From contig NZ_CP119809.1 in the NCBI RefSeq assembly GCF_029338395.1, positions 558,001 through 622,000 on the forward strand: a stretch of 64,000 bases of DNA, read 5' to 3'. Shown here piece after piece: positions 23,665 through 32,105 of the stretch (within the stretch, counting starts at the first letter, position 1; each line of letters starts with the position of its first letter). The notes under the pieces were generated by a model. That model did not search any database. It saw only the letters and a program-made list of their open reading frames with translations, and had not been told where the DNA came from. The position numbers were made by a program, and so were the translations under genes. The stretch comes from Halorussus caseinilyticus. GTDB lineage: Archaea; Halobacteriota; Halobacteria; Halobacteriales; Haladaptataceae.

Positions 23665-24090
23665 ATGGCCGACACAAACACCGACCCCACGACGTTGACG
23701 ATTCGCGTCCAGTCGGCCGAATCGTTCTTCGAGGACGCACTTGCCGACCTCGAACGACTCGAACCCGACGAGGAAGTTGAGGAGAGACACGTGCTCAGTT
23801 TGCCGGACGAGGAAGCACTCGACCGCGTGTTGAACCCCAAGAATTTAGCGTTGCTTCGGACGACACTCAACCAAGACCCTGCGAGCGTCCGCGAACTCGC
23901 TCGTCTCGTCGGCCGAGATGTCAAGAACGTCTCGACGGCTATCAACGAACTCGCCGAACTCGGCGTCGTCGAACTCGTACGTGACGGTCGGGCGAAACGA
24001 CCCGTCGTCTGGTACGACGAAATCGAGGTCAGATACGCACTCCGCGACCCGGATTCGGACTCGACGGGCCGGACGACCGGTCTCTCGTAG
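23665..24090 (+). CDS. HVO_A0114-like winged-helix regulator
   Basis: A 141-residue protein. Residues 10-45 form an acidic helical part (IRVQSAESFFEDALADLERL), and 60-130 form a MarR/ArsR-like wHTH: PKNLALLRTTLNQDPASVRE, then LARLVGRDVKNVSTAINELA, then ELGVVELVRDGRAKRPVVWY as the wing. I recall near relatives as the HVO_A0114 putative DNA-binding family, often an antitoxin-type repressor, but no toxin ORF lies next to it. The paired operators immediately upstream suggest self-repression. The ATG at 23665 is fixed by the operator/TATA layout. Confidence 0.7.
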   Translation: MADTNTDPTTLTIRVQSAESFFEDALADLERLEPDEEVEERHVLSLPDEEALDRVLNPKNLALLRTTLNQDPASVRELARLVGRDVKNVSTAINELAELGVVELVRDGRAKRPVVWYDEIEVRYALRDPDSDSTGRTTGLS

Positions 24091-24151
24091 GGTCACGGTA
24101 ACTACTACGCACTCCGTCGAAAACCGAAAGGTAGGTCGCAGACTGCGCCGA

Positions 24152-25117
24152 TTAGCTGTGGATGCCCATCGCCTCGATTTGTTCCTGATACCGGTTCCGG
24201 ATGGTGACTTCCGTCACCTGTGCGACATCGGCGACTTCGCGCTGGGTCTTCTTCTCGTTGCAGAGCAGGGAGGCCGCGTAGATGGCGGCGGCGGCGTATC
24301 CGGTCGGCGACTTGCCGGAGAGAAGCCCCTCCTCGGCCGTGGTCTCGATAATTTCGTTGGCCTTGGTCTGGACTTCTTCGCTGAGTTCGAGTTCAGAGCA
24401 GAATCGCGGGACGTACTTCTTGGGGTCCACCGGTTTCATCTCCAAGCCGAGTTCTTGGGAGATGTAGCGGTAGGTTCGCCCGATTTCCTTTCGTTCGACG
24501 CGCGATACTTCCGAGATTTCTTCGAGGCTTCGCGGGATGCCCTCCTTTCGACAGGCGGCGTAGAGCGCGGAGGTGGCGACGCCCTCGATGGAGCGTCCCC
24601 GAATCAAGTCCTCCTTGAGCGCGCGCCGATAGATGACGCTCGCCACCTCGCGGACCGACCGCGGGACGCCGAGTGCCGAGGCCATGCGGTCGATTTCACT
24701 GAGTGCGAACTGGAGGTTGCGCTCGCCCGCGTCCTTCGTCCGGATGCGCTCCTGCCACTTGCGCAGACGGTGCATCTGACTGCGCTTCTTCGAGGAGATG
24801 GACCGGCCGTAGGCGTCTTTGTCCTTCCAGTCGATAGTCGTCGTCAGGCCCTTGTCGTGCATCGTCTGGGTGGTCGGGGCACCGACGCGCGACTTCTCTT
24901 GGCGCTCCTGATGGTTGAACGCGCGCCACTCAGGACCGGGGTCTATCTGCTCCTCCTCGACGACGAGTCCGCAGTCTTCACACACGAGTTCCGCCCTGTC
25001 GGAACTCTTAACGAGGTTGTCAGAGTTACATTCGGGGCATTCCCGTACACCCTCTGACTCGTCCTCCGTTTGCTCCGCCTCGGCTTGGCGCTCCCGCTGG
25101 CGAGTGGACCGTGTCAT
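24152..25117 (-). CDS. tfb: transcription initiation factor TFB
   Basis: A 321-residue TFIIB homologue. The zinc ribbon uses CPEC (27-30) and CEDC (46-49). The B-finger/linker follows ([20 protein letters not shown]), then two cyclin repeats beginning about residues 130 and 220, for example [18 protein letters not shown] and [21 protein letters not shown] recruits RNA polymerase to TBP-bound TATA boxes. Haloarchaea carry several TFBs. The gene order tfb, rnhA, DUF7108, RosR-like, ppa looks like that around tfbG in Halobacterium as I recall it. The ATG at 25117 ([11 protein letters not shown]) is preferred over one at 25147. Confidence 0.9.
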   Translation of the reverse strand: MTRSTRQRERQAEAEQTEDESEGVRECPECNSDNLVKSSDRAELVCEDCGLVVEEEQIDPGPEWRAFNHQERQEKSRVGAPTTQTMHDKGLTTTIDWKDKDAYGRSISSKKRSQMHRLRKWQERIRTKDAGERNLQFALSEIDRMASALGVPRSVREVASVIYRRALKEDLIRGRSIEGVATSALYAACRKEGIPRSLEEISEVSRVERKEIGRTYRYISQELGLEMKPVDPKKYVPRFCSELELSEEVQTKANEIIETTAEEGLLSGKSPTGYAAAAIYAASLLCNEKKTQREVADVAQVTEVTIRNRYQEQIEAMGIHS

Positions 25118-25256
25118 CGCACTTTTATAGTAGTAGTGTCGAGGCACTTAAATCCTCGGCCGATAATGACTCCTTACTCGAAGGTCAGAAAACGGGACGC
25201 CCGTCCTTCGAACCACCATCGGAAAGCGTTTAAGCAGGTACCGAGGAAGTGACGCC

Positions 25257-25850
25257 ATGCCCGTCATCGAATGCGACGTGGACGCCGCCCGCGAAAAACT
25301 GGCCGACGCAGGTGCCGACGTGTCGGCGGGCAACTCCGAACACGAGCGGTGGCGCGCGGCGTACGGTGACGCCAACGCCGTCGCCTACGACGGCAAAGTC
25401 GTGATTCAGGGAGCGAACCCGCAGGACATCGAGGCACTTTTGCGTGAAGGGGGCGGCCACGCCTACCTCTACTTCGACGGCGCGAGCAGGGGGAATCCGG
25501 GACCGGCGTCGGTGGGTTGGGTCGTCGTCACGAGCGACGGTATCGCCGCCGAGGGGAGTGAGACTATCGGCCGCGCGACGAACAATCAGGCCGAGTACGA
25601 GGCGCTGATTCGCGTCCTCCGGGCGGCCCGCGACTACGGATTCGACTCCGTGGAAGTGAAAGGCGACTCCCAACTCATCGTCAAGCAGGTCACGGGCGCG
25701 TGGAACACCAACGACCCGGAACTGCGCGAACGACGCGTCACCGTCCGGGAACTCCTCGCGGACTTCGACGACTGGGAACTCGGCCACGTTCCGCGGGAGA
25801 TAAACGAACGCGCCGACAAACTGGCGAACGAGGCCCTCGACGATGCCTGA
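25257..25850 (+). CDS. rnhA: ribonuclease HI
   Basis: A 197-residue RNase HI. Catalytic residues are visible: Asp74 in YLYFDGASRGNPGP, Glu113 in ATNNQAEYEAL, Asp137 in VEVKGDSQL and Asp187 in NERADKLANEA. About 65 residues precede the RNase H domain, an N-terminal extension known from the haloarchaeal enzyme. It cuts RNA in RNA-DNA hybrids. GTTTAAGC about 28 bases before the ATG fits a leaderless promoter divergent from tfb. Its last codons overlap the next gene by 8 bases. Confidence 0.9.
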   Translation: MPVIECDVDAAREKLADAGADVSAGNSEHERWRAAYGDANAVAYDGKVVIQGANPQDIEALLREGGGHAYLYFDGASRGNPGPASVGWVVVTSDGIAAEGSETIGRATNNQAEYEALIRVLRAARDYGFDSVEVKGDSQLIVKQVTGAWNTNDPELRERRVTVRELLADFDDWELGHVPREINERADKLANEALDDA

Positions 25851-26418
25851 GACCGATACTTCTGACGACGCTCCGCCGAACGACGAACTCCCCGACGCGA
25901 CCGTCGAACGCGCCGAACGACTGACGCGACTCGCGCGAGACGCGGTGGACGACGCCGAGGCCGACGCCTACCGCGAGGAGCGAGCGGAACTACTCGCCGA
26001 CCACGACTTCACGGCCCGCGTCCGCGAGGAGGACACCGGTTCGACGCTCGTCCTCCACCCCGACGAGTGGGTCGAAGACGGGACGATTCGGACCGACCGC
26101 ATCGAAGACACCGACCGCGCAGTCGAGGTGTCGCTGTCCGGGCCGGGGAATCCCGACGAGTGGGAAGAAGTCGAAGACCACAACCGCGAACTCACCCAGC
26201 GAGTCCGTGAGGCACACGGCGACGTTCACGGCGACAACGCCGACGCGTTCGCCGACTTCATGGGCAACCACTACGCCCGGCCGATGGAGTCTGCCACCAG
26301 CGGCGAAGTCGAGGAATTCCTCGCGGAGTACTTCCCACGAAACGCGTGGCCCACGGAAAAACAGCGTACTGTCGTCGAGGAGTCTATCGACCTCGTCTTC
26401 GAGGTGGCCGACGAGTAG
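25843..26418 (+). CDS. rnhA-operon protein (DUF7108-like)
   Basis: A 191-residue, strongly acidic soluble protein with no membrane segment. It begins with a disordered Asp/Pro-rich tail, then helices (ERAERLTRLARDAVDDAEAD) and a strand-rich middle (RVREEDTGSTLVLHPDEWVE). The end holds FADFMGNHYARPMESATSGE and AEYFPRNAWPTEKQ. I recall this family as the RNase HI operon protein, DUF7108. Overlap with rnhA shows translational coupling, so it probably acts with rnhA or is co-regulated; function unknown. Confidence 0.7.
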   Translation: MPETDTSDDAPPNDELPDATVERAERLTRLARDAVDDAEADAYREERAELLADHDFTARVREEDTGSTLVLHPDEWVEDGTIRTDRIEDTDRAVEVSLSGPGNPDEWEEVEDHNRELTQRVREAHGDVHGDNADAFADFMGNHYARPMESATSGEVEEFLAEYFPRNAWPTEKQRTVVEESIDLVFEVADE

Positions 26419-26445
26419 TCGTCGCTTCGTCCTCGGGAGTCGATA

Positions 26446-26802
26446 CTACTCGTTGTCCGCGACGATTTCTCGGACCTGCTCGCCGCGTTCCTCGTCGTTT
26501 ACGAACTTCGAGAGCGTCCACTGGAGGGCGTCTACGACCACCGCGAGACCCTCGTCGGTCAGTTCGTACTGGTTAGTTCGCTTGTCGAGTTCGCTCTTCT
26601 CGACGTATCCCTTCTCGACCAGCGTGTCGAGGTTGGGATACAGACGCCCGTGGTTGACCTCTTCCCCGTAGTAGTCCTCGAGTTCCCGCTTGATAGCGAG
26701 ACCGTACATCGGTTCCTCGGAGAGGATGGTCAAGATGTTCTTCTGGAAGGCGGTAAGATTGCGCGCGGTACTCGTCTCTGTGAGTGTCTGTGCCTCTGAC
26801 AT
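26446..26802 (-). CDS. rosR: PadR-family regulator, RosR-like
   Basis: A 118-residue winged-helix protein from the ATG at 26802. It has the PadR core, ARNLTAFQKNILTILSEEPM, YGLAIKRELEDYYGEEVNHG and RLYPNLDTLVEKGYVEKSEL, then a C-terminal dimer helix. The sequence and the place (between rnhA-operon and ppa genes) match the redox regulator RosR of Halobacterium as I recall it, which controls oxidative and other stress genes. The name is thus likely but not proven. It is divergent from ppa, with about 226 bases between them. Confidence 0.8.
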   Translation of the reverse strand: MSEAQTLTETSTARNLTAFQKNILTILSEEPMYGLAIKRELEDYYGEEVNHGRLYPNLDTLVEKGYVEKSELDKRTNQYELTDEGLAVVVDALQWTLSKFVNDEERGEQVREIVADNE

Positions 26803-27028
26803 AGACTCTGACACCCTGCGATTTGTCACGATGGTATTTAATCCTTCCTCACTCGGTCGGAGGTTCCACGGTTTACCCGGCAGTTGTACCACCACTTGTT
26901 ATGAAACTTAACGTCTCGGCCGAAAATTGCTTTCAGGTGTCGCGTGAATTGCCTCTTCTTTCGGGTAGAATCCGTGACCCGATGCCGAAAGGACTTTCCG
27001 GACTTCGGAACGATTCTCGGACTGCACC

Positions 27029-27562
27029 ATGGCTAACCTCTGGGAAGACTTAGAGACGGGACCGAACCCGCCCGAGGAAATCTACGCAGTCGTAGAGTGT
27101 CTCAAAGGCGAGCGCAACAAGTACGAGTACGACAAGGACATTCCGGGCGTCGTCCTCGACCGCGTTCTCCACAGCAACGTCCACTATCCGAGCGACTACG
27201 GGTTCATCCCGCAGTCGTACTACGACGACGAGGACCCCTTCGACGTGCTGGTTCTCGTGGAAGACCAGACGTTCCCCGGATGCGTCATCGAGGCCCGTCC
27301 GGTCGCCTTGATGAAGATGGACGACGACGGCGAACAGGACGACAAGGTAATCGCCGTCCCCTCGGAGGACCCCCGGTACGACAACGTGCAGGACGTTGAG
27401 GACCTCAGCGACCAGCAGAAAGACGAGATTTCGGAGTTCTTCGAGACCTACAAGAACCTCGAAGCGGGCAAGCAGACCGAGACCCTCGGTTGGGAGGACA
27501 AAGCGTCCGCCCAAGACGCCATCGAACACGCGATGGACCTCTACGAGGAGAACTTCGCCTAA
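27029..27562 (+). CDS. ppa: inorganic pyrophosphatase
   Basis: A 177-residue family I pyrophosphatase of normal length. The signature DEDPFDVLVLVEDQ holds the metal-binding Asps, and NVHYPSDYGFIPQSYYDD and EIYAVVECLKGERNKYEYDK are conserved blocks. It hydrolyses PPi to drive biosynthetic reactions, needing Mg2+. The ATG at 27029 (MANLWEDLETGPNPP) is standard for haloarchaeal Ppa. It runs away from the RosR-like gene. Confidence 0.92.
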   Translation: MANLWEDLETGPNPPEEIYAVVECLKGERNKYEYDKDIPGVVLDRVLHSNVHYPSDYGFIPQSYYDDEDPFDVLVLVEDQTFPGCVIEARPVALMKMDDDGEQDDKVIAVPSEDPRYDNVQDVEDLSDQQKDEISEFFETYKNLEAGKQTETLGWEDKASAQDAIEHAMDLYEENFA

Positions 27563-27646
27563 CCTCGACTCACCGTTTTCTGACACTCTCAGCGGGCGGA
27601 TACCTGCCCGAAACTATTTGACGTTGGCCTGAACAAAGCCGAACCG

Positions 27647-28762
27647 ATGGCTTTCGGGTCCGCGTTCAGCAGTGCCGAGATGGTCGTCGTAGCCGCGACG
27701 CTCTTGCTCTCCGGTGGATTGGTCTTCTACGCCGTCCAGTCGGTCAACGACTGGCGGCGCGACGACGGCGAGGAACCGGTCGATGCGCTCAAAAGCACGG
27801 TCGCGGGACAGAACCGCGTCGCCCTCGTCGTCCCGGAGGGACCGAGCATCGACGCGCTAGCCGCCGCAATCGGTCTCCAGACGCTCTGTACCGAGTGGGG
27901 CGTCACGGCCCAACTGTTCGCGGAGGGTCCCGTCACCGGCGAGGACAGCAAGACGTTCTGCAACATCTTCGACCTCGAACTCGCAGTCGTCGGCGAGGGA
28001 ACCGAGAAACTGACCGACGCCGACGCCGCAGTCGCGGTGGGCGGCGGCGGCGGCGTCCCCCAACTCTCGAACAACCCGCCGGTGGTCGCGGTGGTCCGTC
28101 ATCGACCGACCGCCGAGGAGAACATCCTCACCGTGACCCCCACCGACGACGGTGCGACTTCGACCACGGTCACGCGCCTGTTGGAGGCCGAGGGCGTGGT
28201 CCCCGACCAGCGAGTTGCCACGGCGCTCCTCCACGGCGTCCGCGCGGGGACCCGCGAGTTCCGCCGCGCGAACGGCCAACACGACTACGAGGCCGCCGGG
28301 TTCCTCCACGCCTACGCCGACCTCGGGCGCATCGAGGACCTCCGGTCGCCGGGCATGAGCGGCGACACCTTCGACGTAATCAGCGACGCCATCGCCAACC
28401 GCGAGCGCCGGGCGAGTTTCGCCGTCACCAACGTCGGGTCGGTGCCCTCGGTGTCGGCGCTGGAGGAGGCCGCGGACACGATGCTCCGACTCGAAGGCGT
28501 CTCGACCGCCGCGGTGTTCGGCATCCACGAGGAGACTATCGTCGTCTCCTGTCGCGCGGAGGACGTGCGAACCAACGCCTTCGACATCTTGGACTCCGCG
28601 TTCGGCACCAGCGAGACGACCGGCGGCAACACCGACGCCGCGACTGCTCGGGTCCCCCTCGGCCTGTTCGCGCAGGTGGACGGCGACCACGAGGAGACGC
28701 TAGACATGCTCATCGACGCCAGCACCCGGAAGGCGCTGTTCGAGGCGTTCGAGAGTTCGTAG
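27647..28762 (+). CDS. membrane-anchored degenerate DHH-superfamily protein
   Basis: A 371-residue protein with one N-terminal helix (MVVVAATLLLSGGLVFYAVQ), a RecJ-like Rossmann part (RVALVVPEGPSIDALAAAIG), and a C-terminal DHHA1-like part. It parallels the DHH protein at 37514 in layout, but the metal-binding motifs are lost: the HPNPDPDA block is PEGPSIDA, and the DHH segment reads VVRHRP. No GGH motif is visible at the end. It is probably a non-catalytic paralogue with a regulatory or scaffold role; that is inference. Confidence 0.65.
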   Translation: MAFGSAFSSAEMVVVAATLLLSGGLVFYAVQSVNDWRRDDGEEPVDALKSTVAGQNRVALVVPEGPSIDALAAAIGLQTLCTEWGVTAQLFAEGPVTGEDSKTFCNIFDLELAVVGEGTEKLTDADAAVAVGGGGGVPQLSNNPPVVAVVRHRPTAEENILTVTPTDDGATSTTVTRLLEAEGVVPDQRVATALLHGVRAGTREFRRANGQHDYEAAGFLHAYADLGRIEDLRSPGMSGDTFDVISDAIANRERRASFAVTNVGSVPSVSALEEAADTMLRLEGVSTAAVFGIHEETIVVSCRAEDVRTNAFDILDSAFGTSETTGGNTDAATARVPLGLFAQVDGDHEETLDMLIDASTRKALFEAFESS

Positions 28763-28944
28763 TCGGCGCGCTGTAGAATCGTTCTCCGTTGTTTTGAAGT
28801 TCTTTTTCGTTGCTAGAGAAATCTATAGATTGCTTTCAGCCCACCCTGTCGTTACTTTCGGGGGGAGCGAATGGGTGGTTGGTCAGACCGCGAGAAGCCC
28901 CGTCAGAGACGGCGAGTAGCTAGCTACTGCTTGAACCAATGACT

Positions 28945-29010
28945 TGTTCCACCGGCCGACCCCCGTGGACTGTTCCACCGGCCGACCCCCGTGGACTGTT
29001 CCACCGGCCG
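28945..29010 (+). repeat. 26-base tandem repeat, 2.5 copies
   Basis: The unit TGTTCCACCGGCCGACCCCC then GTGGAC occurs at 28945-28970 and 28971-28996; the first 14 bases recur at 28997-29010. It lies in the gap 28763-29164, which also holds a T-rich terminator-like tract (about 28790-28815) and a partial head of the dispersed family, TAGCTAGCTACTGCTTGAACC at about 28918-28938. No gene is supported in the gap. Confidence 0.8.
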
Positions 29011-29164
29011 CAATCCGTCCCGCGAGCGACCGGCGATGGCCGGTCGCTCGCTCGCGGTCCGTCCGATTTTCCGGTTCTCACGCCCGAATCCTTCATCATC
29101 GTTCACGTCGAAGACGGAGCCTACGAAAAGAAATTTCTTGTATGTCGTCGTCCTATCGGGGTAC

Positions 29165-30508
29165 ATGGGTCTCTTCGACAAGCTCCGTGGCGACGACAAG
29201 CCGCGCGTTGCTTTCTTCGGAATCGACGGCGTGCCGTATAGTTTTCTCGAGGACCACTTCGACGAGTTCGAGCATCTCGGTGCGCTCGCCGACGAGGGGT
29301 CGTCGGGCGCAATCGACAGCATCGTTCCCCCCGAATCGTCGGCCTGCTGGCCCGCGCTCACGACCGGCGTGAACCCCGGCGAGACCGGCGTCTACGGCTT
29401 CCAAGACCGCGAGGTCGGCTCCTACGACACCTACGTCCCGATGGGCCGCGACGTGCAGGCGACCCGGATTTGGGACCGGGTTCACGACGCCGGGCGCGAC
29501 GCGACGGTGATGAACGTCCCCGTCACCTTCCCGCCCCAGCGCAACGTCCAGCGGATGGTCTCTGGATTCCTCTCACCGGGCGTCGATAAGGCGTCGTACC
29601 CCGACGAGATGCGCGAGTACCTCCAGTCTACCGACTACCGCATCGACGCCAACGCCAAGTTGGGCCACGACGAGGACAAGTCGGAGTTCATCGAGAACGC
29701 GCACAAAACCCTCGACGCCCGCTACGAGGCGTTCAAACACTACCTTCAGGAGGACGACTGGGACCTCTTCTTCGGCGTCTTCATGACGACCGACCGGGTG
29801 AACCACTTCCTCTACAAGCACTACGAGGAGGACATGGAGTACAAAGAGGAGTTCCTCGACTTCTACCGGAAGGTGGACCGCTATCTCGGCGAGATTCGGA
29901 AGAACCTGCCCGACGACGTGACGATGATGGTCGCCTCCGACCACGGGTTCACCTCGCTGGACTACGAGGTCCACTTCAACCAGTGGCTCGCCGACGAGGG
30001 CTGGCTTTCCTACGAGGACGACGACCACGAGGAACTGGGCGACATCAGCGACGACACCGAGGCTTACTCGCTCATCCCCGGTCGGTTCTACATCAACCTC
30101 GAAGGCCGCGAACCCCGCGGGAGCGTCCCCGAGAGCGAGTACGAACAGAAGCGCGCCCAACTCAAGGAGGCGCTCGAAGACCTCGAAGGTCCCGAGGGCC
30201 GGAAGGTGTGCGACCGCGTGGTCGAGAAGGAGGACGCCTTCCACGGCGACCACGACGACATCGCCCCGGACCTCGTTGCCATCCCGAACTACGGCTTCGA
30301 CCTCAAGGCCGGGTTCAAGGGCCACGACGACGTGTTCGGTCACGGTCCCCGAAACGGGATGCACAGCTTCGACAACGCCTCGCTGTTCGTAGACGACCCC
30401 GACGCGACCATCCGCGACGTGAACCTCTACGACATCGCGCCCACCATCCTCGACCTGATGGAGATGGACTACGACGCGGGCGAGTTCGACGGCAAGAGTC
30501 TGGTGTAA
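29165..30508 (+). CDS. alkaline-phosphatase superfamily hydrolase (type I phosphodiesterase-like)
   Basis: A 447-residue soluble protein. The core of the superfamily is clear: VAFFGIDGVPYSFLEDHF, then PPESSACWPALTTGVNPGET with the nucleophile in the SSACWPALTT block, MTTDRVNHFLYKHY, and ASDHGFTS, with GHGPRNGMHSFDN at the end. These carry the usual two-metal ligands of phosphodiesterases, phosphonate hydrolases and related enzymes. The natural substrate is not determinable; haloarchaeal homologues are often listed as nucleotide pyrophosphatase-like. The ATG at 29165 is the natural start; a longer reading upstream is not family-like. Confidence 0.82.
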   Translation: MGLFDKLRGDDKPRVAFFGIDGVPYSFLEDHFDEFEHLGALADEGSSGAIDSIVPPESSACWPALTTGVNPGETGVYGFQDREVGSYDTYVPMGRDVQATRIWDRVHDAGRDATVMNVPVTFPPQRNVQRMVSGFLSPGVDKASYPDEMREYLQSTDYRIDANAKLGHDEDKSEFIENAHKTLDARYEAFKHYLQEDDWDLFFGVFMTTDRVNHFLYKHYEEDMEYKEEFLDFYRKVDRYLGEIRKNLPDDVTMMVASDHGFTSLDYEVHFNQWLADEGWLSYEDDDHEELGDISDDTEAYSLIPGRFYINLEGREPRGSVPESEYEQKRAQLKEALEDLEGPEGRKVCDRVVEKEDAFHGDHDDIAPDLVAIPNYGFDLKAGFKGHDDVFGHGPRNGMHSFDNASLFVDDPDATIRDVNLYDIAPTILDLMEMDYDAGEFDGKSLV

Positions 30509-30576
30509 CCGGTCGCGGTACCGATTTACCGATTCGGCACCCGTTTTTTACGTGGTAGTCGCCGGGCGAGCGTTAG

Positions 30577-30660
30577 CTACGGTTCGCAGACTGCACCGCA
30601 CAGCACCGCAACCGCGAGCGCGGACCGCACGCCTCCCCACCCTCGTGGCCGTCTGAACGC
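30577..30660 (+). repeat. dispersed intergenic repeat, copy R4 (partial)
   Basis: This lies between two plus-strand genes. It has ACGGTTCGCAGACTGCACCG, CACAGCACCGCAACCGC, then CACGCCTCCCCACCCTCG; the hairpin end is missing. The order of the head and middle matches R2 and R3. Confidence 0.65.
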
Positions 30661-30680
30661 GACCCCGAACCCCCCACGAA

Positions 30681-30713
30681 GGTTTAAATCCCGAGACGGG
30701 ACGAACCCGGTCC
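30681..30713 (+). promoter_or_regulatory. leaderless promoter with conserved downstream block (second pilus operon)
   Basis: TTTAAA at 30683-30688, then CGAGACGGGACGAACCC, then the ATG at 30714, with 25 bases between TTTAAA and ATG. It is nearly identical to the element at 20700-20733 on the other strand, at the same distance from the start. Confidence 0.65.
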
Positions 30714-31178
30714 ATGTTCGACGCACCAGTCGAGACGTGGTATCTCTGGGTCGGCCTCGCCGTCGTCAGCACCGCCGCGGTGGGTCTCGCGGCGACCCTC
30801 CCGCGCGCACCCCCGCCGGACGCCGCGAGCGCCGCCGGAACCGTCGATTCCGTCGCGGCGAGCGCTCACCCGACGACCGGCGTCCACCCGCTGTCGGCCG
30901 ACGCCGCGAGAGTCGGCCCGTACCGAATCTGGCTTCGGGACGACGGCGCGACAGGCCACGCGACGTTGGCCTACGGTCCCGTCACCCCGGTCCGGCGCGA
31001 CACCGCGCTCTGGGACGTTCTCCGGGGAACGCCGCCCGAACGCGCCTTCGGAACCCCCGCGGACTTCCGGCGGGTCGCGGCCGACGCGCGCGACCGGACT
31101 CCAGCGTGGCGCTCGCGCGAGGCGCTGACCGTCCGGCGGGTGGTGTGGGAGGGCGTCGATGTCACGCTGGTCGGATAG
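30714..31178 (+). CDS. DUF7283-like membrane-anchored protein of the pilus locus
   Basis: A 154-residue protein. One N-terminal membrane helix (WYLWVGLAVVSTAAVGLAAT) is followed by a Pro-rich linker and an outside domain (VGPYRIWLRDDGATGHATLA). I recall this as DUF7283, first gene of a four-gene haloarchaeal set linked to the Tad-like ATPase. The N-terminal helix would fit a pilin-like or minor subunit. It starts just after the shared promoter element and overlaps the next gene by 20 bases. Function inferred from context. Confidence 0.6.
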   Translation: MFDAPVETWYLWVGLAVVSTAAVGLAATLPRAPPPDAASAAGTVDSVAASAHPTTGVHPLSADAARVGPYRIWLRDDGATGHATLAYGPVTPVRRDTALWDVLRGTPPERAFGTPADFRRVAADARDRTPAWRSREALTVRRVVWEGVDVTLVG

Positions 31179-31551
31179 CCCGAGAGCGCAGGTCGAACCG
31201 GTGGCGGCACTGGTCGCCGTCTTCGCGGTCGGGGTCGCCCTCACGACCTACGCTGGCGTCCTCGACGCCACCATCCCGACGCCCGACCGGAATCTCGCGG
31301 ACCCGACCGTCGAACGCGCCGAGCGCACCCTCGGCGACCCCGGAGTCGCAGACCCCCAAGCACTCGCCGCCGGTCTGCGCGCCGGACCCGACGGTTACGA
31401 CCTGAACCTCACGCTCGAAGCGACCGGCCGGACGTGGCACGCCGGACCCACTCCGCCGCCGAACGCCGATACTGCCGCACTCGCGGTGAGCGTCCGCCTC
31501 GGTCCGGGTCGGATGCGACCCGGCCGACTCCGCGCGGAGGTGTGGGCGTGA
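31159..31551 (+). CDS. DUF7285-like pilin-type membrane protein
   Basis: A 130-residue protein. The start, SPRAQVEPVAALVAVFAVGV, looks like a class III (archaeal pilin/Tad) processing region: charged head, then a hydrophobic helix LTTYAGVL. The rest is a strand-rich outside domain (YDLNLTLEATGRTWHAGPT). I recall it as DUF7285. It overlaps the 30714 gene by 20 bases and the next by four (GTGA), so it belongs in one translation-coupled operon. It is likely a minor pilin; no biochemical evidence is visible. Confidence 0.6.
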   Translation: MSRWSDSPRAQVEPVAALVAVFAVGVALTTYAGVLDATIPTPDRNLADPTVERAERTLGDPGVADPQALAAGLRAGPDGYDLNLTLEATGRTWHAGPTPPPNADTAALAVSVRLGPGRMRPGRLRAEVWA

Positions 31552-32105
31552 GAGCCATCAGCACCGTCCTCGACGTTTCGCTCTGTCTCCTGCTGGTCTC
31601 GGCGAGCGCCGTCACCCTCGCTACTACGCCGTCCGCTACCGCGCCGTCCGCCATCGCGACACTCGCCGACGAGTCGAGCGCGACTGTCGGCCCGGACACC
31701 GCCGACGAGATTTCGGAACTGCTGGTGACGAGTACCGCCCGCGTGACCTACGACGGCGGGACGCGGACCGTCCACGACACTCTCGCGGGACTGCTCGCCA
31801 GCGCCGCACTCGCGGACGCTCGGCCGACCCCCCGAACCGACTTCGTTCGGGCGGTCACGACCAGCGTCGGCCGGGCCGTCCGACGCCCGGCGGTTCGACG
31901 CGTTGCTTCCGGGGGTGCCGCGCCCGGACGCGCCGCGGTCGGCGTGCAGGTCGTCGCGCGCCGAACTCCGACGAACTCGACTCCCACCGCCGACTCCGAC
32001 GGCCGGGTCGTCGCGGGCGACACCCCGCCGCCGGACGCCGACGTTCACGCGGCCACCCTCGAAGTCCGTCGGGTCAGACTCACCGTCAGGACGTGGGTGG
32101 CGTGA
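31548..32105 (+). CDS. DUF7284-like pilin-type membrane protein
   Basis: A 185-residue protein from the GTG at 31548. It starts RAISTVLDVSLCLLLVSASA, again a charged residue before a hydrophobic helix as in pilin-like secretion substrates. The outside part is Ala/Thr-rich with a Pro loop (TPTADSDGRVVAGDTPPPDA) and ends RRVRLTVRTWVA. I recall DUF7284. Overlaps of four bases with both neighbours (GTGA) show tight coupling. It is probably a structural subunit of the pilus-like machine. Confidence 0.6.
   Translation: MRAISTVLDVSLCLLLVSASAVTLATTPSATAPSAIATLADESSATVGPDTADEISELLVTSTARVTYDGGTRTVHDTLAGLLASAALADARPTPRTDFVRAVTTSVGRAVRRPAVRRVASGGAAPGRAAVGVQVVARRTPTNSTPTADSDGRVVAGDTPPPDADVHAATLEVRRVRLTVRTWVA

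Noticed and set aside
28945-29010. CRISPR array.
   Set aside because: The 26-base units are directly adjacent without spacers and no cas gene is present; no CRISPR was seen anywhere in the window.
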